A stretch of DNA of 64,000 bases from Sphingobacterium sp. UBA5670 (GCF_002420705.1 NZ_DIIM01000021.1:4835-68834); one strand, 5' to 3'; numbered from the stretch's first letter, positions 34,689 through 44,212 are shown. The notes: a model not told the origin generated them from the letters alone. Made by a program: numbers and translations.

Positions 34689-36968
34689 TTACGGCTTTCT
34701 ATCTGCCATCAACAGCGTTGAGGGGGTTGATTGAAGCCAGTGCACTTTCTTATTGACGATTTTGTTCCAACTGGGCAAGCTTATCAACATCAGATCCTGT
34801 TCCTGCCAGGCCTCATGGTCTAATTCTTTTTCAGTTATCGTCAGATGATTGGGAACAAGTTGCTCCAATTGCCTCAATTTCTCTTTAAAACTCTCCTTCT
34901 GTCTCAGGACCTGGTTAAGATCCCAAACGATAATCTGCGCATCCGAATGCTGAATCAGACGCTGAATCATTTCACATAAAAATTCGTCGTTTTTTAATAC
35001 AATAGGAACAATCACGCGTCTTGCTTTTACAAAGTTTTTATCGATCAAGATACCTACCATAGCATTGACTTTCGCATTAATCTGTTGATTTCGATCGAAA
35101 GTAGTGAATGGAGACTCCGCATTTGTTACCGTATGAAACAGCTTTTCAGGATTTACGATCCGCGAAGTAAAATCTAAAAATCGACCGAGTAAACTACCTT
35201 CATAAATGGATTCGCTCACTCCTAAAAGTAACAGATCCTGTTCTCTTTCATTGGAAGTCTGAACAATTTCACTGTCTATATCGCCCGAGATTTTAAAGAC
35301 GGTCTGTATGGGCTGTTCTAATTCCTGAGCCACTTGTTTGATCTCACGAAAACTGTCTAACTCCTGGGTTTCTACTTCATAATGATGTAATTCGTTGGAA
35401 GGTTCGATATGCAACGCGGTAATCTCTGCATTCTTTTTTGATTTCAGTGTTAAAGCGTTTGCTAAATGCAGCAATGAAATGCCTGTATTACTTTTCGCAA
35501 ATGACAGCAGAATTTTAAACTTTGCCTTGTTTTGAAGATCCCCCTGCAATGAATTTTTCTTGGGCCGGTAGAGAAAATTAATTAAATCGAGGGATGGTCC
35601 TGTCATAAACGTAGTAATTAATGCCATAACCACCATCATCGAAAACAATTCAGCGCTTAAAACACCGAGGTCATAACCTATATTCAGTACAATAAGCTCC
35701 ATCAGTCCCCGGGTATTCATCAACGCACCTATACTCAAGCTATCTTTCCAGCTTTGGCCAACAAAACGAGCGGCTAAAGTGCTGCCAGCAAATTTACCGA
35801 TAACCGCGACTAAAATAATGACAATCGTAATCATCCATAGCTGCGGGTCATTGAGTAATCCAATTTGGGTACGAAGGCCAGTATAGACAAAGAACAAAGG
35901 CAATAGTAGCAATGTGGAAACATCTTCTATTTTTTCGATAAATGCTGTCCGAAAACGGCTTCCCTCCGGCATAATTGCTCCAGCCATAAACGCACCAAAC
36001 AAGGCATGGATACCGATCACCTCTGTCGCATATGCCGAAAACAATAACACGATAAAGAAAATAGCAACAACAGGTTTACTTAAAGCCTCCTTACTCCCTT
36101 TAACCTCTCCTACCCGCATCAAAAATGGACGTACAATCTTAATCATGATGAGTACATAGGCAACAGCCATTGCAATAGTATATAATGCACTGGCAAAATC
36201 ACCCGCTTTTACAATCGCAATCACTACAGCCAGTATACACCAAGCCGTAATATCGTCTGCAGCTGCACAGGTAATCGCCATTGCTCCCAGCCTACTCTTT
36301 TGCAATCCTCTCTCTTGTATAATTCGGGCAAGTACCGGAAACGCGGTAATGCTCATTGAAATGCCGATAAACAAGCTATAGGATAAAAACTCAACATTGG
36401 TCGGTGGATGAAATAAATATAAAAAATAGGCTAAGGTGATCCCTAACGTAAATGGAATCACGATACTTGCGTGAGAAATCACAACGGCGTCGTGTGCTTT
36501 ATTCCGGAGCACATTCAAATCGAGTTCCATTCCAATTATAAACATAAACAAGATCAGTCCGATCTGGCTCAGAAACTGCAAATTGCTCAATGATTCAATC
36601 GGAAAAAGCGTATGTGAAAACTCCGGAAAATAGAGCCCTAATAAAGATGGCCCCAATATAATTCCCGCCAGCATTTCTCCAATCACAACAGGCTGCTTAA
36701 TCTTTATACAAATCCAGCCCATGATACGGGCAGCAATAATAATAGTTACAATCTGAGCCAATAGAATAGCCAAGGGATGCTTGATACTGTGTAGTAAAGT
36801 TGATGTAAAATCTTGCCAAGCACCATTACTTGTCTTTTCACCACCGATTAATTCGGGAGCCTGTAATTGTGTCCCTAAATGAATTACCCAATACATTACT
36901 GCAAGTAATGTACCTATCAGAACGACATAGAAGATCGAATTCCTGTATTTTCTCATCTTTAATAGCAA
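34689..36968 (-). CDS. Cation:proton antiporter with C-terminal USP-like domain
   Basis: A 759-residue inner-membrane protein of the CPA2 type. One N-terminal membrane helix, then about twelve helices of the Na+/H+ exchanger domain (about 75-450) with PVVIGEMLAGIILGPSLLG, MFIIGMELDL, AFPVLARIIQERGL and CAAADDITAWC, the last holding the two adjacent aspartates typical of electrogenic exchangers. Residues about 465-759 are cytoplasmic with two Rossmann-like halves, the first resembling a universal stress protein domain (KILLSFAKSNTGISLLHLA, DLLLLGVSESIYEGSLLGR). Such a tail usually senses nucleotides. It likely exchanges K+ or Na+ for protons for pH or salt tolerance. Confidence 0.9.
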   Translation of the reverse strand: MLLKMRKYRNSIFYVVLIGTLLAVMYWVIHLGTQLQAPELIGGEKTSNGAWQDFTSTLLHSIKHPLAILLAQIVTIIIAARIMGWICIKIKQPVVIGEMLAGIILGPSLLGLYFPEFSHTLFPIESLSNLQFLSQIGLILFMFIIGMELDLNVLRNKAHDAVVISHASIVIPFTLGITLAYFLYLFHPPTNVEFLSYSLFIGISMSITAFPVLARIIQERGLQKSRLGAMAITCAAADDITAWCILAVVIAIVKAGDFASALYTIAMAVAYVLIMIKIVRPFLMRVGEVKGSKEALSKPVVAIFFIVLLFSAYATEVIGIHALFGAFMAGAIMPEGSRFRTAFIEKIEDVSTLLLLPLFFVYTGLRTQIGLLNDPQLWMITIVIILVAVIGKFAGSTLAARFVGQSWKDSLSIGALMNTRGLMELIVLNIGYDLGVLSAELFSMMVVMALITTFMTGPSLDLINFLYRPKKNSLQGDLQNKAKFKILLSFAKSNTGISLLHLANALTLKSKKNAEITALHIEPSNELHHYEVETQELDSFREIKQVAQELEQPIQTVFKISGDIDSEIVQTSNEREQDLLLLGVSESIYEGSLLGRFLDFTSRIVNPEKLFHTVTNAESPFTTFDRNQQINAKVNAMVGILIDKNFVKARRVIVPIVLKNDEFLCEMIQRLIQHSDAQIIVWDLNQVLRQKESFKEKLRQLEQLVPNHLTITEKELDHEAWQEQDLMLISLPSWNKIVNKKVHWLQSTPSTLLMADRKP

Positions 36969-37133
36969 TTAAAATAACTGTAGTGACAATAGCATATTAA
37001 TCTCCACCAATATCGATTAGGCAACGAGTGCTCCGACATATGGTCACAGCAAAAATATAATTCTATCGCAGTTTTAAGGCTGCCAGAAACGTCAGATTAG
37101 GAAAAAATGTAATGAAACTAAAGAATTTTGTAA

Positions 37134-37856
37134 TCAACTGAACTTATCGTGGAACACCTTTTTGTACGACTCGCCCAAATTAAAAAGTAGAGGCTGATTC
37201 TGCTCATCCAATAAATTGCTTGTTATCTCATCCGCAGAAAAAAATTTGACAATCTTGGCTGCAATGATCTCTTTTTTATTGATGCGGATAAAATCAGGAG
37301 CTGTAAGGATTCCGAGCAACTTGTCAAAACTTATATTTTTAAGCAAAACGAGGGAGCCATCCGACAGATATACCTTTTTATCGCGACTATCGACTTCAGC
37401 AATCTGAATGTAATTAATCTGTTCAAAATAAAGTATTGCCTTTCCCTTATTCGTATTAAACTGCGCAAAAGAAATCGTTTCCGGCTGGCTGTTGAGGACT
37501 TGTTCTACTTTCATAATGGCTTGTTGAAGTCGCTGTAATGATATCGGCTTGCGCATGTAATCAACGGCATTGATATCAAAAGCATCACTTGCGTACTGCT
37601 TATAGGCTGTAGAAAATACAATCGGGTATTCTTTTAACACCTTAGCTACATCAAATCCGTTAAATTCAGGCATTTCAATATCCAAAATACAAAAATCGAA
37701 ATTTAGCTCTTTATACTCCTGCAACAATACAACCGGCTCGTTAAAAGCCTTGACAACCTCCAGTCCGGGAATTTGCTCGCAGAGCATTTTCAAAAAACGC
37801 AAACTTGGCATTTCATCATCCAACAGTATACACTTTAAATTTCTCTCAATCCGCAT
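37134..37856 (-). CDS. LytTR-family response regulator
   Basis: A 240-residue DNA-binding regulator. Receiver domain with acidic pair in LLDDE and phosphoacceptor Asp59 (CILDIEMPEF), then a C-terminal LytTR domain (about 140-240; GKAILYFEQINYIQIAEVDSR, PDFIRINKKEIIAAKIVKFF). I begin at 37856 (MRIERNLK), which overlaps the kinase gene end by 11 bases; the track start at 37892 adds a hydrophobic stretch without family support. It forms a two-gene unit with the upstream LytS-like kinase. LytTR domains bind direct repeats spaced about two helical turns; such repeats lie just upstream of the kinase gene. Confidence 0.93.
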   Translation of the reverse strand: MRIERNLKCILLDDEMPSLRFLKMLCEQIPGLEVVKAFNEPVVLLQEYKELNFDFCILDIEMPEFNGFDVAKVLKEYPIVFSTAYKQYASDAFDINAVDYMRKPISLQRLQQAIMKVEQVLNSQPETISFAQFNTNKGKAILYFEQINYIQIAEVDSRDKKVYLSDGSLVLLKNISFDKLLGILTAPDFIRINKKEIIAAKIVKFFSADEITSNLLDEQNQPLLFNLGESYKKVFHDKFS

Positions 37857-38586
37857 ATAATCTGATTTGAAGGTGAGCACTATAAACGTCATTCTCTACA
37901 AACCGATGTAATGTATGCTTATCGGGGTAATATAACATGAGACGCTCCTCCAAAGTCTTGCTCCCTATTCCACTTTTCTGTTTTTGCAGAGGAGAACGTT
38001 TTGATATTCGATTACTTACAACAAGATCCAATATTCCGTCCCTAAATGTCATGTTAATGGAGATAAAGGAATCAGCACCATGGAAGTCAGCATGTTTAAA
38101 TGCGTTTTCGATCAAATCAACTGTCATTAAAGGAACCAAAGTCGGTGTATCAAACACAACATCATCCAGTTCGTCCACATCGAATTTAACACGTATATCA
38201 AATAATGGGCTAAGCTTAACTTTATTAATTTCGATAAGATTACGTGCAAATTCAATCTCGGCCTTAGGTGAAACAAGTTCATCCTCACTTTCATAAAGTA
38301 CATAGTCCAAGACCATAGCCAATTTGTCCATCGTATAATAGGTTTGGTAGGCGTGGGAAAGAATACCGTTCAGTGAATTTTTCAATAAATGGGGATTTAA
38401 CTGAGCGCGATGGAAATGCTCCATCTTCCCGTTATCCATGCGATTAAAAAGCTCTTTTTGCCGTTTGTTTTCTACTGCAAGCTTCTTGTATTTTTGCTTT
38501 AAAACGATATACAAGCCAGAAAGTACAACAACAATTGTAAGCAGTATTAGAATGATTATATAAAAGATCTCAGGCGTCATGTTCAT
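37846..38586 (-). CDS. LytS-type sensor histidine kinase
   Basis: A 246-residue kinase with one membrane helix (about 8-28) and no extracellular sensor, then a coiled segment and the HisKA_5/LytS H-box QLNPHLLKNSLNG with the phospho-accepting His, an N-box (VDLIENAFKHADF) and a G-box (SGIGSKTLEERLMLYY). The ATP-binding lid looks shortened, as is common in this class. It probably senses a membrane signal through a partner. The regulator gene directly follows with an 11-base overlap. Confidence 0.9.
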   Translation of the reverse strand: MNMTPEIFYIIILILLTIVVVLSGLYIVLKQKYKKLAVENKRQKELFNRMDNGKMEHFHRAQLNPHLLKNSLNGILSHAYQTYYTMDKLAMVLDYVLYESEDELVSPKAEIEFARNLIEINKVKLSPLFDIRVKFDVDELDDVVFDTPTLVPLMTVDLIENAFKHADFHGADSFISINMTFRDGILDLVVSNRISKRSPLQKQKSGIGSKTLEERLMLYYPDKHTLHRFVENDVYSAHLQIRLYAD

Positions 38587-38891
38587 CCCAAACTTAGTTA
38601 AAATTTCATTACAAATGAAAATACAGCACTGGAAAGCATTTATCGTAAAAAATAAATATTAGTTTACAACTAAACAGAATTCAATGCGTTATAAACTGAA
38701 AAATACAACTATAAAATTTCAATATATTTATTACAAAAATTAACAGTTTCATTACAATTTAGTCACTCTAAAACATTAATTTCAGAATATTATCCTTATA
38801 TTGAGACTATTGTAATTAGCCGATCAAATGATTGTCTGCGCTATTTTGGTTAAACCCGCCTGGTTTTCTATCAGGCTTAATATGAAACACT
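38587..38891. other. Divergent control region of the LytSR pair and the HMA-like gene
   Basis: A 305-base AT-rich region between divergent genes. It holds the repeated motif described separately and a small hairpin (GCCTG-N9-CAGGC at 38858-38876) 16 bases before the HMA-like start. No ORF. Confidence 0.5.
38726..38756. promoter_or_regulatory. Candidate LytTR binding site: direct repeats 21 bp apart
   Basis: TTTATTACAA (38726-38735) and TTTCATTACAA (38746-38756) share ATTACAA cores that start exactly 21 bp apart (38729 and 38750), the spacing expected of LytTR-domain sites. A third copy, TTTCATTACAA, is at 38604-38614 by the kinase start, and an inverted partial copy (GTAATGAAA) lies at 37109-37117 behind the regulator gene. 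Repeats are seen; binding is inferred. Confidence 0.45.
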
Positions 38892-39110
38892 ATGGAAAAG
38901 CTCATTTTCGAAACTAATGCACAACATCCCAGTCTTGTAGACAAAATCAAACAGGCTGTTGAAAAATTGAATGGCATCCACGAATGGAAAATCGACCTGG
39001 ATTCTATTTATAATCTATTAACCATAGAAGGCATTCGATTAAATCCAACGGAAATCGAATCAGAACTTGCACTACATGGCGTTGAAGCCAGTCGTTTATA
39101 TGAAGAATAG
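38892..39110 (+). CDS. HMA-like small protein without the CxxC metal site
   Basis: A 72-residue protein with the ferredoxin-like beta-alpha-beta-beta-alpha-beta pattern of heavy-metal-associated (HMA) domains. It has a first strand (KLIFETN), a helix (LVDKIKQAVEKLN), paired strands (EWKIDLDSIYNLLTIEG) and a second helix. The metal-binding CxxC loop is absent (NAQHPS instead), so it should not carry copper. CxxC-less HMA proteins of this type are common beside regulators in Bacteroidota and may bind other ligands or proteins. It is transcribed away from the LytSR pair and could be its target. Confidence 0.75.
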   Translation: MEKLIFETNAQHPSLVDKIKQAVEKLNGIHEWKIDLDSIYNLLTIEGIRLNPTEIESELALHGVEASRLYEE

Positions 39111-39133
39111 TGGTATTAGTTCAACGTAAACTC

Positions 39134-39168
39134 CGTCCAGATAAAACGTAAGGAGCATTATCTGGACG
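39134..39168. terminator. Hairpin terminator between convergent genes
   Basis: Perfect 11-bp inverted repeat CGTCCAGATAA / TTATCTGGACG (39134-39144 / 39158-39168), loop of 13. It lies 23 bases after the HMA-like stop and 6 bases from the thiolase stop. Confidence 0.65.
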
Positions 39169-39174
39169 AAGAAC

Positions 39175-40353
39175 TTAAATCTTTTTTATAATCATCGCAG
39201 AGGCGCCACCGCCACCATTACATATTGCTGCCAGTCCAATAGCCCCTCCCTCTTGCCTTAAGATACTGCTTAATGTTACTATAATTCTCGCTCCTGAGCA
39301 ACCTAAGGGATGACCTAAGGAAACTGCACCACCATAAATGTTTACCTTATCCAAGGACAAGCCTAAAATTTGTGCATTTGCCAAAGCTACAACAGAAAAA
39401 GCTTCATTAAATTCAAAATAGTCAATATCTGAAACCGTCAGTCCAGCTTTCTTCAATACTTTTTCCGCGGCAACACTTGGTGTGGTTGTAAACCACTCTG
39501 GTGCCTGTTCGGCATCGGCGTAAGCCACAATTTCGGCTAATGGGATAAGGCCGAGCTCACTCACTTTTTCAGCAGACATCAGAAGTACTGCCGCAGCCCC
39601 GTCACTGATTGTGGATGCGTTTGCTGCAGTGACCGTTCCATCCTTTTTGAAGGCGGGTTTAAGTTCGGGTATCTTATCAAAATTGACTTGAGAAAACTCC
39701 TCATCCCGTGAAACGGTCATTTCCCCTTTACGCGTTTGTATTGCTATAGGCTGAACCTCTTTTAAAAATTTATTTTTTTGCCAGGCATCGAGGCTGCGCT
39801 TATAAGAACTGATTGCATAATTATCTTGGTCTTCGCGGCTAATCGCATATTTTTCAGCGCATAATTCTGCAAAGACACCCATTGCTTCATTCGAATAGGC
39901 ATCACTAAGACCGTCTCGCTGTAAGCCATCGCTGAGATTTTGAGCTCCAAACCTGGCGCCCCAACGCACGGTATTTGCATAAAATGGCACTCGACTCATG
40001 CTCTCCATCCCACCTGCAATTACGATGTCGGCATCTCCCAATAAAATGGACTGCGCAGCCACCGCTATTGCTTTCATTCCACTTGCACATACCTTATTGA
40101 GCGTTGTTGCGGAAGTATGATCTGACAAACCAGCCAATCGGGCAACCTGCCGGGCTGGGGCCTGCCCCAGATCAGCTTGCAAAACGGCACCAATAATAAT
40201 TTCATCAATTGAATCAGTAGAGACAGCTGTTTCAGCCATGACAGCGCGTACAGCATGAGCCGCGAGATCTGGAGCCGAGATAGACGACAATGCCCCGCCA
40301 AAACTTCCAATTGGCGTACGTTTCGCCGCAACGATAAATACTCTCTTTGACAT
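39175..40353 (-). CDS. Acetyl-CoA C-acyltransferase (thiolase)
   Basis: Thiolytic cleavage (or condensation) of 3-ketoacyl-CoA. A 392-residue thiolase with nucleophile Cys89 (NKVCASGMKA), His348 (SLGHPLGCSGA) and Cys378 (CNGGGGAS). Other family blocks (GGMESMS, NEAFSVVALAN) are intact. It is divergent from the acyl-CoA dehydrogenase and hydratase/dehydrogenase genes across a 265-base shared region, so the three together form a beta-oxidation set. It may act on short or medium chains or on acetoacetyl-CoA; motifs alone do not tell. Confidence 0.95.
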   Translation of the reverse strand: MSKRVFIVAAKRTPIGSFGGALSSISAPDLAAHAVRAVMAETAVSTDSIDEIIIGAVLQADLGQAPARQVARLAGLSDHTSATTLNKVCASGMKAIAVAAQSILLGDADIVIAGGMESMSRVPFYANTVRWGARFGAQNLSDGLQRDGLSDAYSNEAMGVFAELCAEKYAISREDQDNYAISSYKRSLDAWQKNKFLKEVQPIAIQTRKGEMTVSRDEEFSQVNFDKIPELKPAFKKDGTVTAANASTISDGAAAVLLMSAEKVSELGLIPLAEIVAYADAEQAPEWFTTTPSVAAEKVLKKAGLTVSDIDYFEFNEAFSVVALANAQILGLSLDKVNIYGGAVSLGHPLGCSGARIIVTLSSILRQEGGAIGLAAICNGGGGASAMIIKKI

Positions 40354-40618
40354 GGTATAAAAAGTTTATAATTATGTCTAAAGATAAAAAATATAACAGA
40401 GACAACACAACGACTCGGTTTTATTTTTTTGCATCAAAACAAAATAAATGGACAAAAATCAACTAATAAACTTCCCTACCTAAACAATTTAACAGAAAAT
40501 AAAGAATAAAAATTCGCAAAAGCGAAGGCTTTTCTTTAAATTCGTTTACATAAAATCCGAGCGCATGGGCATTCATAAACCCACGCATATAAAATAACCA
40601 GTAGCAAGATAAACGATT

Positions 40619-41791
40619 ATGCAGACAATCCGGTTTACAGCTGAACATCAGATTTTTCGCGACACACTTCGCGCATTTATTCGAAAAGAAATCATTCCCT
40701 ACGTCGACGACTGGGAAAAACGGGGAGAAATAGATCGAAGTATCTGGAAGAAGATGGGTGACATGGGACTCATGGGGCTCAATTATCCAGAAATATATGG
40801 CGGAGTTGACCTCGATTTTTATTATTCGCTCGTGCTCTGTGAAGAATTGTCCCATTGCTTCTCAGGAGGATTTACCATCTCCGCACTTGTTATCCAATAC
40901 ATGTCGGCCCCTTATTTATTGAAATATGGTTCAGATGAGCTAAAAACACGTTATCTTAAACCGGTCATCGCTGGCGATATGATCAGTGCAGTTGCAATTA
41001 CTGAACCCGGTGCTGGTTCCGATGTAAAACACATCAAAACGACCGCAGTTCGCGATGGTGACTTTTATATTGTCAACGGTTCCAAAACTTTTATTACCAA
41101 TGGTTACTACGGGGATTTCTTTATCACGGCGGTAAAAACCGATCCGAATCAAGGTACAAAGGGTATTAGTCTACTAATTATCGAGAAAAATACGCCGGGA
41201 GTTTCTACAAATAAGATTAACAAATTAGGCTGGCATGCATCAGATACTGCTGAATTGGGATTTAACAATGTCCGGGTTCCCATTTCCCACCTTGTCGGGA
41301 AAGAAGGTGAAGGATTTCGTTATTTAATGGACGGCCTCCAACTGGAGCGGCTTACTGCTGCCATTCATAGTATTTCAACCGCAGATTCTGCCCTTCAATA
41401 TACACTCGAGTATATCGCACAGCGGGAAGCTTTTGGAAAAAAAATCCAGGAATTCCAAACCATCAGACATCGCATTGCACAAATGGCTGCAGATATCGCC
41501 ACAACTAAAGCCTTTGTTTATCATTGCTGTGATCTTCAAAACCAGCATGAGTATGCAGTACAGGAATGCTCGATTGCTAAATTACAAGCGAGCGAACTCG
41601 CAGTACAAGTGGTCAATCAGTGTCTCCAACTATTTGGTGGTTATGGATTTACCGAAGACTATAAAATAGCACGCTTGTATCGGGATGTACGTGTCGGCAC
41701 AATTATCGGTGGAACGTCAGAAATCATGCTCGAAATTATCGCAAAAATGACAATAGATAATATCACTTATCAATCCGGTAAATCTAATTAA
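40619..41791 (+). CDS. Acyl-CoA dehydrogenase (LCAD/IVD-type catalytic base)
   Basis: FAD-dependent dehydrogenation of an acyl-CoA to the enoyl-CoA. A 390-residue protein with AITEPGAGSDVKHIKTTA, the FAD site, and QLFGGYGFTEDYKIARLYRDVRV. The C-terminal segment reads IIGGTSEIM where medium-chain enzymes carry the catalytic Glu in YEGT. The base is therefore probably Glu243 in LQLERLTAA, as in the long-chain and isovaleryl-CoA dehydrogenases. This suggests long- or branched-chain substrates. The fusion gene follows after 26 bases, so they are an operon. Confidence 0.93.
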   Translation: MQTIRFTAEHQIFRDTLRAFIRKEIIPYVDDWEKRGEIDRSIWKKMGDMGLMGLNYPEIYGGVDLDFYYSLVLCEELSHCFSGGFTISALVIQYMSAPYLLKYGSDELKTRYLKPVIAGDMISAVAITEPGAGSDVKHIKTTAVRDGDFYIVNGSKTFITNGYYGDFFITAVKTDPNQGTKGISLLIIEKNTPGVSTNKINKLGWHASDTAELGFNNVRVPISHLVGKEGEGFRYLMDGLQLERLTAAIHSISTADSALQYTLEYIAQREAFGKKIQEFQTIRHRIAQMAADIATTKAFVYHCCDLQNQHEYAVQECSIAKLQASELAVQVVNQCLQLFGGYGFTEDYKIARLYRDVRVGTIIGGTSEIMLEIIAKMTIDNITYQSGKSN

Positions 41792-41817
41792 AATATTCCT
41801 ATCAATTTTCTGGTATT

Positions 41818-43929
41818 ATGGATGAAAATAAACTTTCTTTAAAACAATCCCTTTTCCACATCGAGCGGGATAACCAACAGATTGCGACGATAAGTCCCCT
41901 ATCAAAGATACTCCCCGAACAACTGCATATCGTAGATTATCTCCTAAAATTTGTCGATTTAGTTACTTTTACGCTCAAACAGGAAGATACAGTTGGTATA
42001 ATCTATTATTGTCCGATTGCATCCGGAAAAATCGAATATGCCCAATTATTTAATCAATTCTCCCCTAGTGATTCGACTGCATCAATCTTAAAGTCACTTA
42101 TACTGAAAGTATCGACTTGGAAAGAGTCAAAAAAGCCTATCGTCTCGGTTTTTACAGACAACTGTACTGATATTGCATTGGCAACTATGCTATGGGCTGA
42201 TTACCGTATTGCCTCCCAAAAGCTCAAATTTGGCTTCCCGGAAAGCAAATACGGTTTGTTTACAGGTTTTGGAAGTACCATTTATTTACCTTCATTGATC
42301 GGGAATTCCGCTACCTTAAATCTTCTGACGCAGGGCAAGCTCATGAATAGTGAAGAAGCTTACAAACAGGGATTAATTGATGAAGTTTCGCAGCAACAAG
42401 ACGAGGGCATATTACTGGCAAAAAAATGGATTCTTAAGAATCCCCTTCTGATTCCAGACAAGGAAACCAAAAAAATAGATCAGGTAAGCCCTGAAGCCAT
42501 TCTAAATATCCAAAGAAAGGCACGTGGCTTATACCCCGGAACGAATGCAGCCGTCGAATTGCTAAAGAAAAGAGCTTCATCCACCCCACCCCAAGCTATC
42601 GAGCAAGAGGTAACTTTATATCTTGAAGTGCTCAATCGCCCCGAACCGCTCCATATGATCCGAACTCTTTACTATGGCGTTCAAGACGCGCAATCACCAA
42701 GCCGAATCCGGCTGCTGCATAACTATAGCTTAAACAAAATAGGAATTTTGGGAGCGGGAATGATGGGGTCCGGTATCGCCTACGAAGCTGCCCGGGCAGG
42801 AATCGAAGTGGTTTTAAAAGATGTTACCGTCACTCAGGCTGAACGAGGGAAAGCTTATTCGACTCAGCTTTGCGAAAAATTGCTGGCTCTGGGAATCCTG
42901 AACCAATCTCAACAGGAACAATTGCTTTCCCGCATAAAACCTACGGAAAAAGTCGGCGACCTCAATGGATCGGACTGTATTATAGAAGCTGTATTTGAAG
43001 ACTTTTCTTTAAAAGCAGCCGTAACCCAGGAATGCCTACCCTATTTGGCAGACAACGGCTTTTTCGCCTCAAATACAACCTCTTTACCCATTACTGAGCT
43101 TGCAAAAGCAGCTCATGATTCCAAAAGTTTTATCGGTATGCATTTCTTTTCTCCCGTGGACCGCATGCCACTGGTGGAGATTATCTGCGGAAAAGAAACT
43201 GATGAAATCACCTTGGAGAAGGCACTTACAACAGCATTAAGGCTTAATAAAATTCCAATAATAGTGCATGATGGCCCGGGATTTTTTACGTCGCGCATTT
43301 TCTTCAACTATCTACTGGAGGGCATCACAATGGTACTGGAAGGAATTTCTCCTTTGCTGATCGAAGAGGAAGCGGTCGCAGCAGGATTTGCAGTGGGCCC
43401 TTTGGCAGTATTGGACGAAATATCTCTGGAATTGATGCTTCATGTTTACGATCAATTTCCTGCGCTCCACGCCAGCCAGCAACGGGCATATAGCTACCTC
43501 AGGAAAATGGTTGATCAGGGAAGAAAAGGTAAAAAATCAGGCGTTGGATTTTACGATTACGACCTAGAAAGCAAAAAGAAAACAATTTGGAAAAATCCAA
43601 TGATACCGATATCAGAAAACACTTTAACACCTTCAATTATTCGTAAGAGACTGCTCCACGTCATGGCTCTAGATAGCTACCGCTGTCTGGAGGGAGGTAT
43701 AATTGACCGACCTATTGACGGAGATATTGGTTCCATCCTGGGAGTAGGTTATGCTTCTTATACAGGTGGGGTATTTGGTCATATCGACCTTACAACCCTC
43801 CCGATTTTTGTAGCTGAATGTGAAGCATTTCATGCTTACGGTGAACAATGGGATGTACCGGAATCATTAAAGGAATTAGCGAATAGGAATTTCAAATTTT
43901 ATACTGGCTTCCTTTCAAACTGGCATTAG
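41818..43929 (+). CDS. Hydratase-like/3-hydroxyacyl-CoA dehydrogenase fusion (FadB/FadJ-like)
   Basis: A 703-residue bifunctional-type protein. Residues about 1-200 are crotonase-like; about 305-490 an NAD-binding domain with GAGMMGSG (312-319), catalytic His442 and partner Glu454 (MHFFSPVDRMPLVE); about 490-700 two C-terminal helical domains (GPGFFTSRI, GRKGKKSGVGFYDY). The dehydrogenase half looks intact. The hydratase half does not. It keeps one catalytic Glu (Glu142 in GFPESKYG), but the second Glu is Asn168 (ATLNLL), and the oxyanion-hole glycines of the usual GGGCE are replaced by DNCTDIA (114-120). Hydration may depend on a separate enzyme. Confidence 0.9.
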   Translation: MDENKLSLKQSLFHIERDNQQIATISPLSKILPEQLHIVDYLLKFVDLVTFTLKQEDTVGIIYYCPIASGKIEYAQLFNQFSPSDSTASILKSLILKVSTWKESKKPIVSVFTDNCTDIALATMLWADYRIASQKLKFGFPESKYGLFTGFGSTIYLPSLIGNSATLNLLTQGKLMNSEEAYKQGLIDEVSQQQDEGILLAKKWILKNPLLIPDKETKKIDQVSPEAILNIQRKARGLYPGTNAAVELLKKRASSTPPQAIEQEVTLYLEVLNRPEPLHMIRTLYYGVQDAQSPSRIRLLHNYSLNKIGILGAGMMGSGIAYEAARAGIEVVLKDVTVTQAERGKAYSTQLCEKLLALGILNQSQQEQLLSRIKPTEKVGDLNGSDCIIEAVFEDFSLKAAVTQECLPYLADNGFFASNTTSLPITELAKAAHDSKSFIGMHFFSPVDRMPLVEIICGKETDEITLEKALTTALRLNKIPIIVHDGPGFFTSRIFFNYLLEGITMVLEGISPLLIEEEAVAAGFAVGPLAVLDEISLELMLHVYDQFPALHASQQRAYSYLRKMVDQGRKGKKSGVGFYDYDLESKKKTIWKNPMIPISENTLTPSIIRKRLLHVMALDSYRCLEGGIIDRPIDGDIGSILGVGYASYTGGVFGHIDLTTLPIFVAECEAFHAYGEQWDVPESLKELANRNFKFYTGFLSNWH

Positions 43930-44020
43930 ATGATCCACTTATTCGTTTTACCCAATACTGCAGTGATATAGTTTGAACACGATTAGCACTGTAATATCAC
44001 CCTTAGGCTTAAAAACCTCC

Positions 44021-44122
44021 ATGATTTCGAAAGGACCAACAGTTGCGAAAACCGAGTCAAGATCTTTTCCTGCTGATAAGAAACGGACCATTCAGCAAAA
44101 AGATGAAACGGCCAAACAGTAA
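44021..44122 (+). CDS. Possible 33-residue hypothetical peptide
   Basis: A small frame (MISKGPTVAKTESRSFPADK at the start, ending ETAKQ) following the fusion gene. It is rich in K, T, S and E and predicted unstructured; the frame stays open upstream to 43964 without another ATG. It could be a small basic protein or chance in a 3' untranslated region. Ends 48 bases before the terminator at 44171. Little more can be said. Confidence 0.2.
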   Translation: MISKGPTVAKTESRSFPADKKRTIQQKDETAKQ

Positions 44123-44170
44123 GAATAAAGTTATCTGAATTGAATAATTTAGCAGTATCAGGGCAATATG

Positions 44171-44208
44171 ATTAAAATAGGGGAAGCGATTTGCTCCCCT
44201 ATTTTAAT
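44171..44208. terminator. Bidirectional terminator of the beta-oxidation and prp operons
   Basis: Perfect 14-bp arms ATTAAAATAGGGGA / TCCCCTATTTTAAT with a 10-base loop, T-rich on the plus side. It sits five bases beyond the prpD stop and 241 bases past the convergent fusion gene. Confidence 0.85.
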
Positions 44209-44212
44209 ATTT

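Noticed and set aside
38858..38876. Hairpin GCCTG-N9-CAGGC before the HMA-like gene
   Set aside because: Only five base pairs with a nine-base loop and no T tract; it is neither a terminator nor a known riboswitch.
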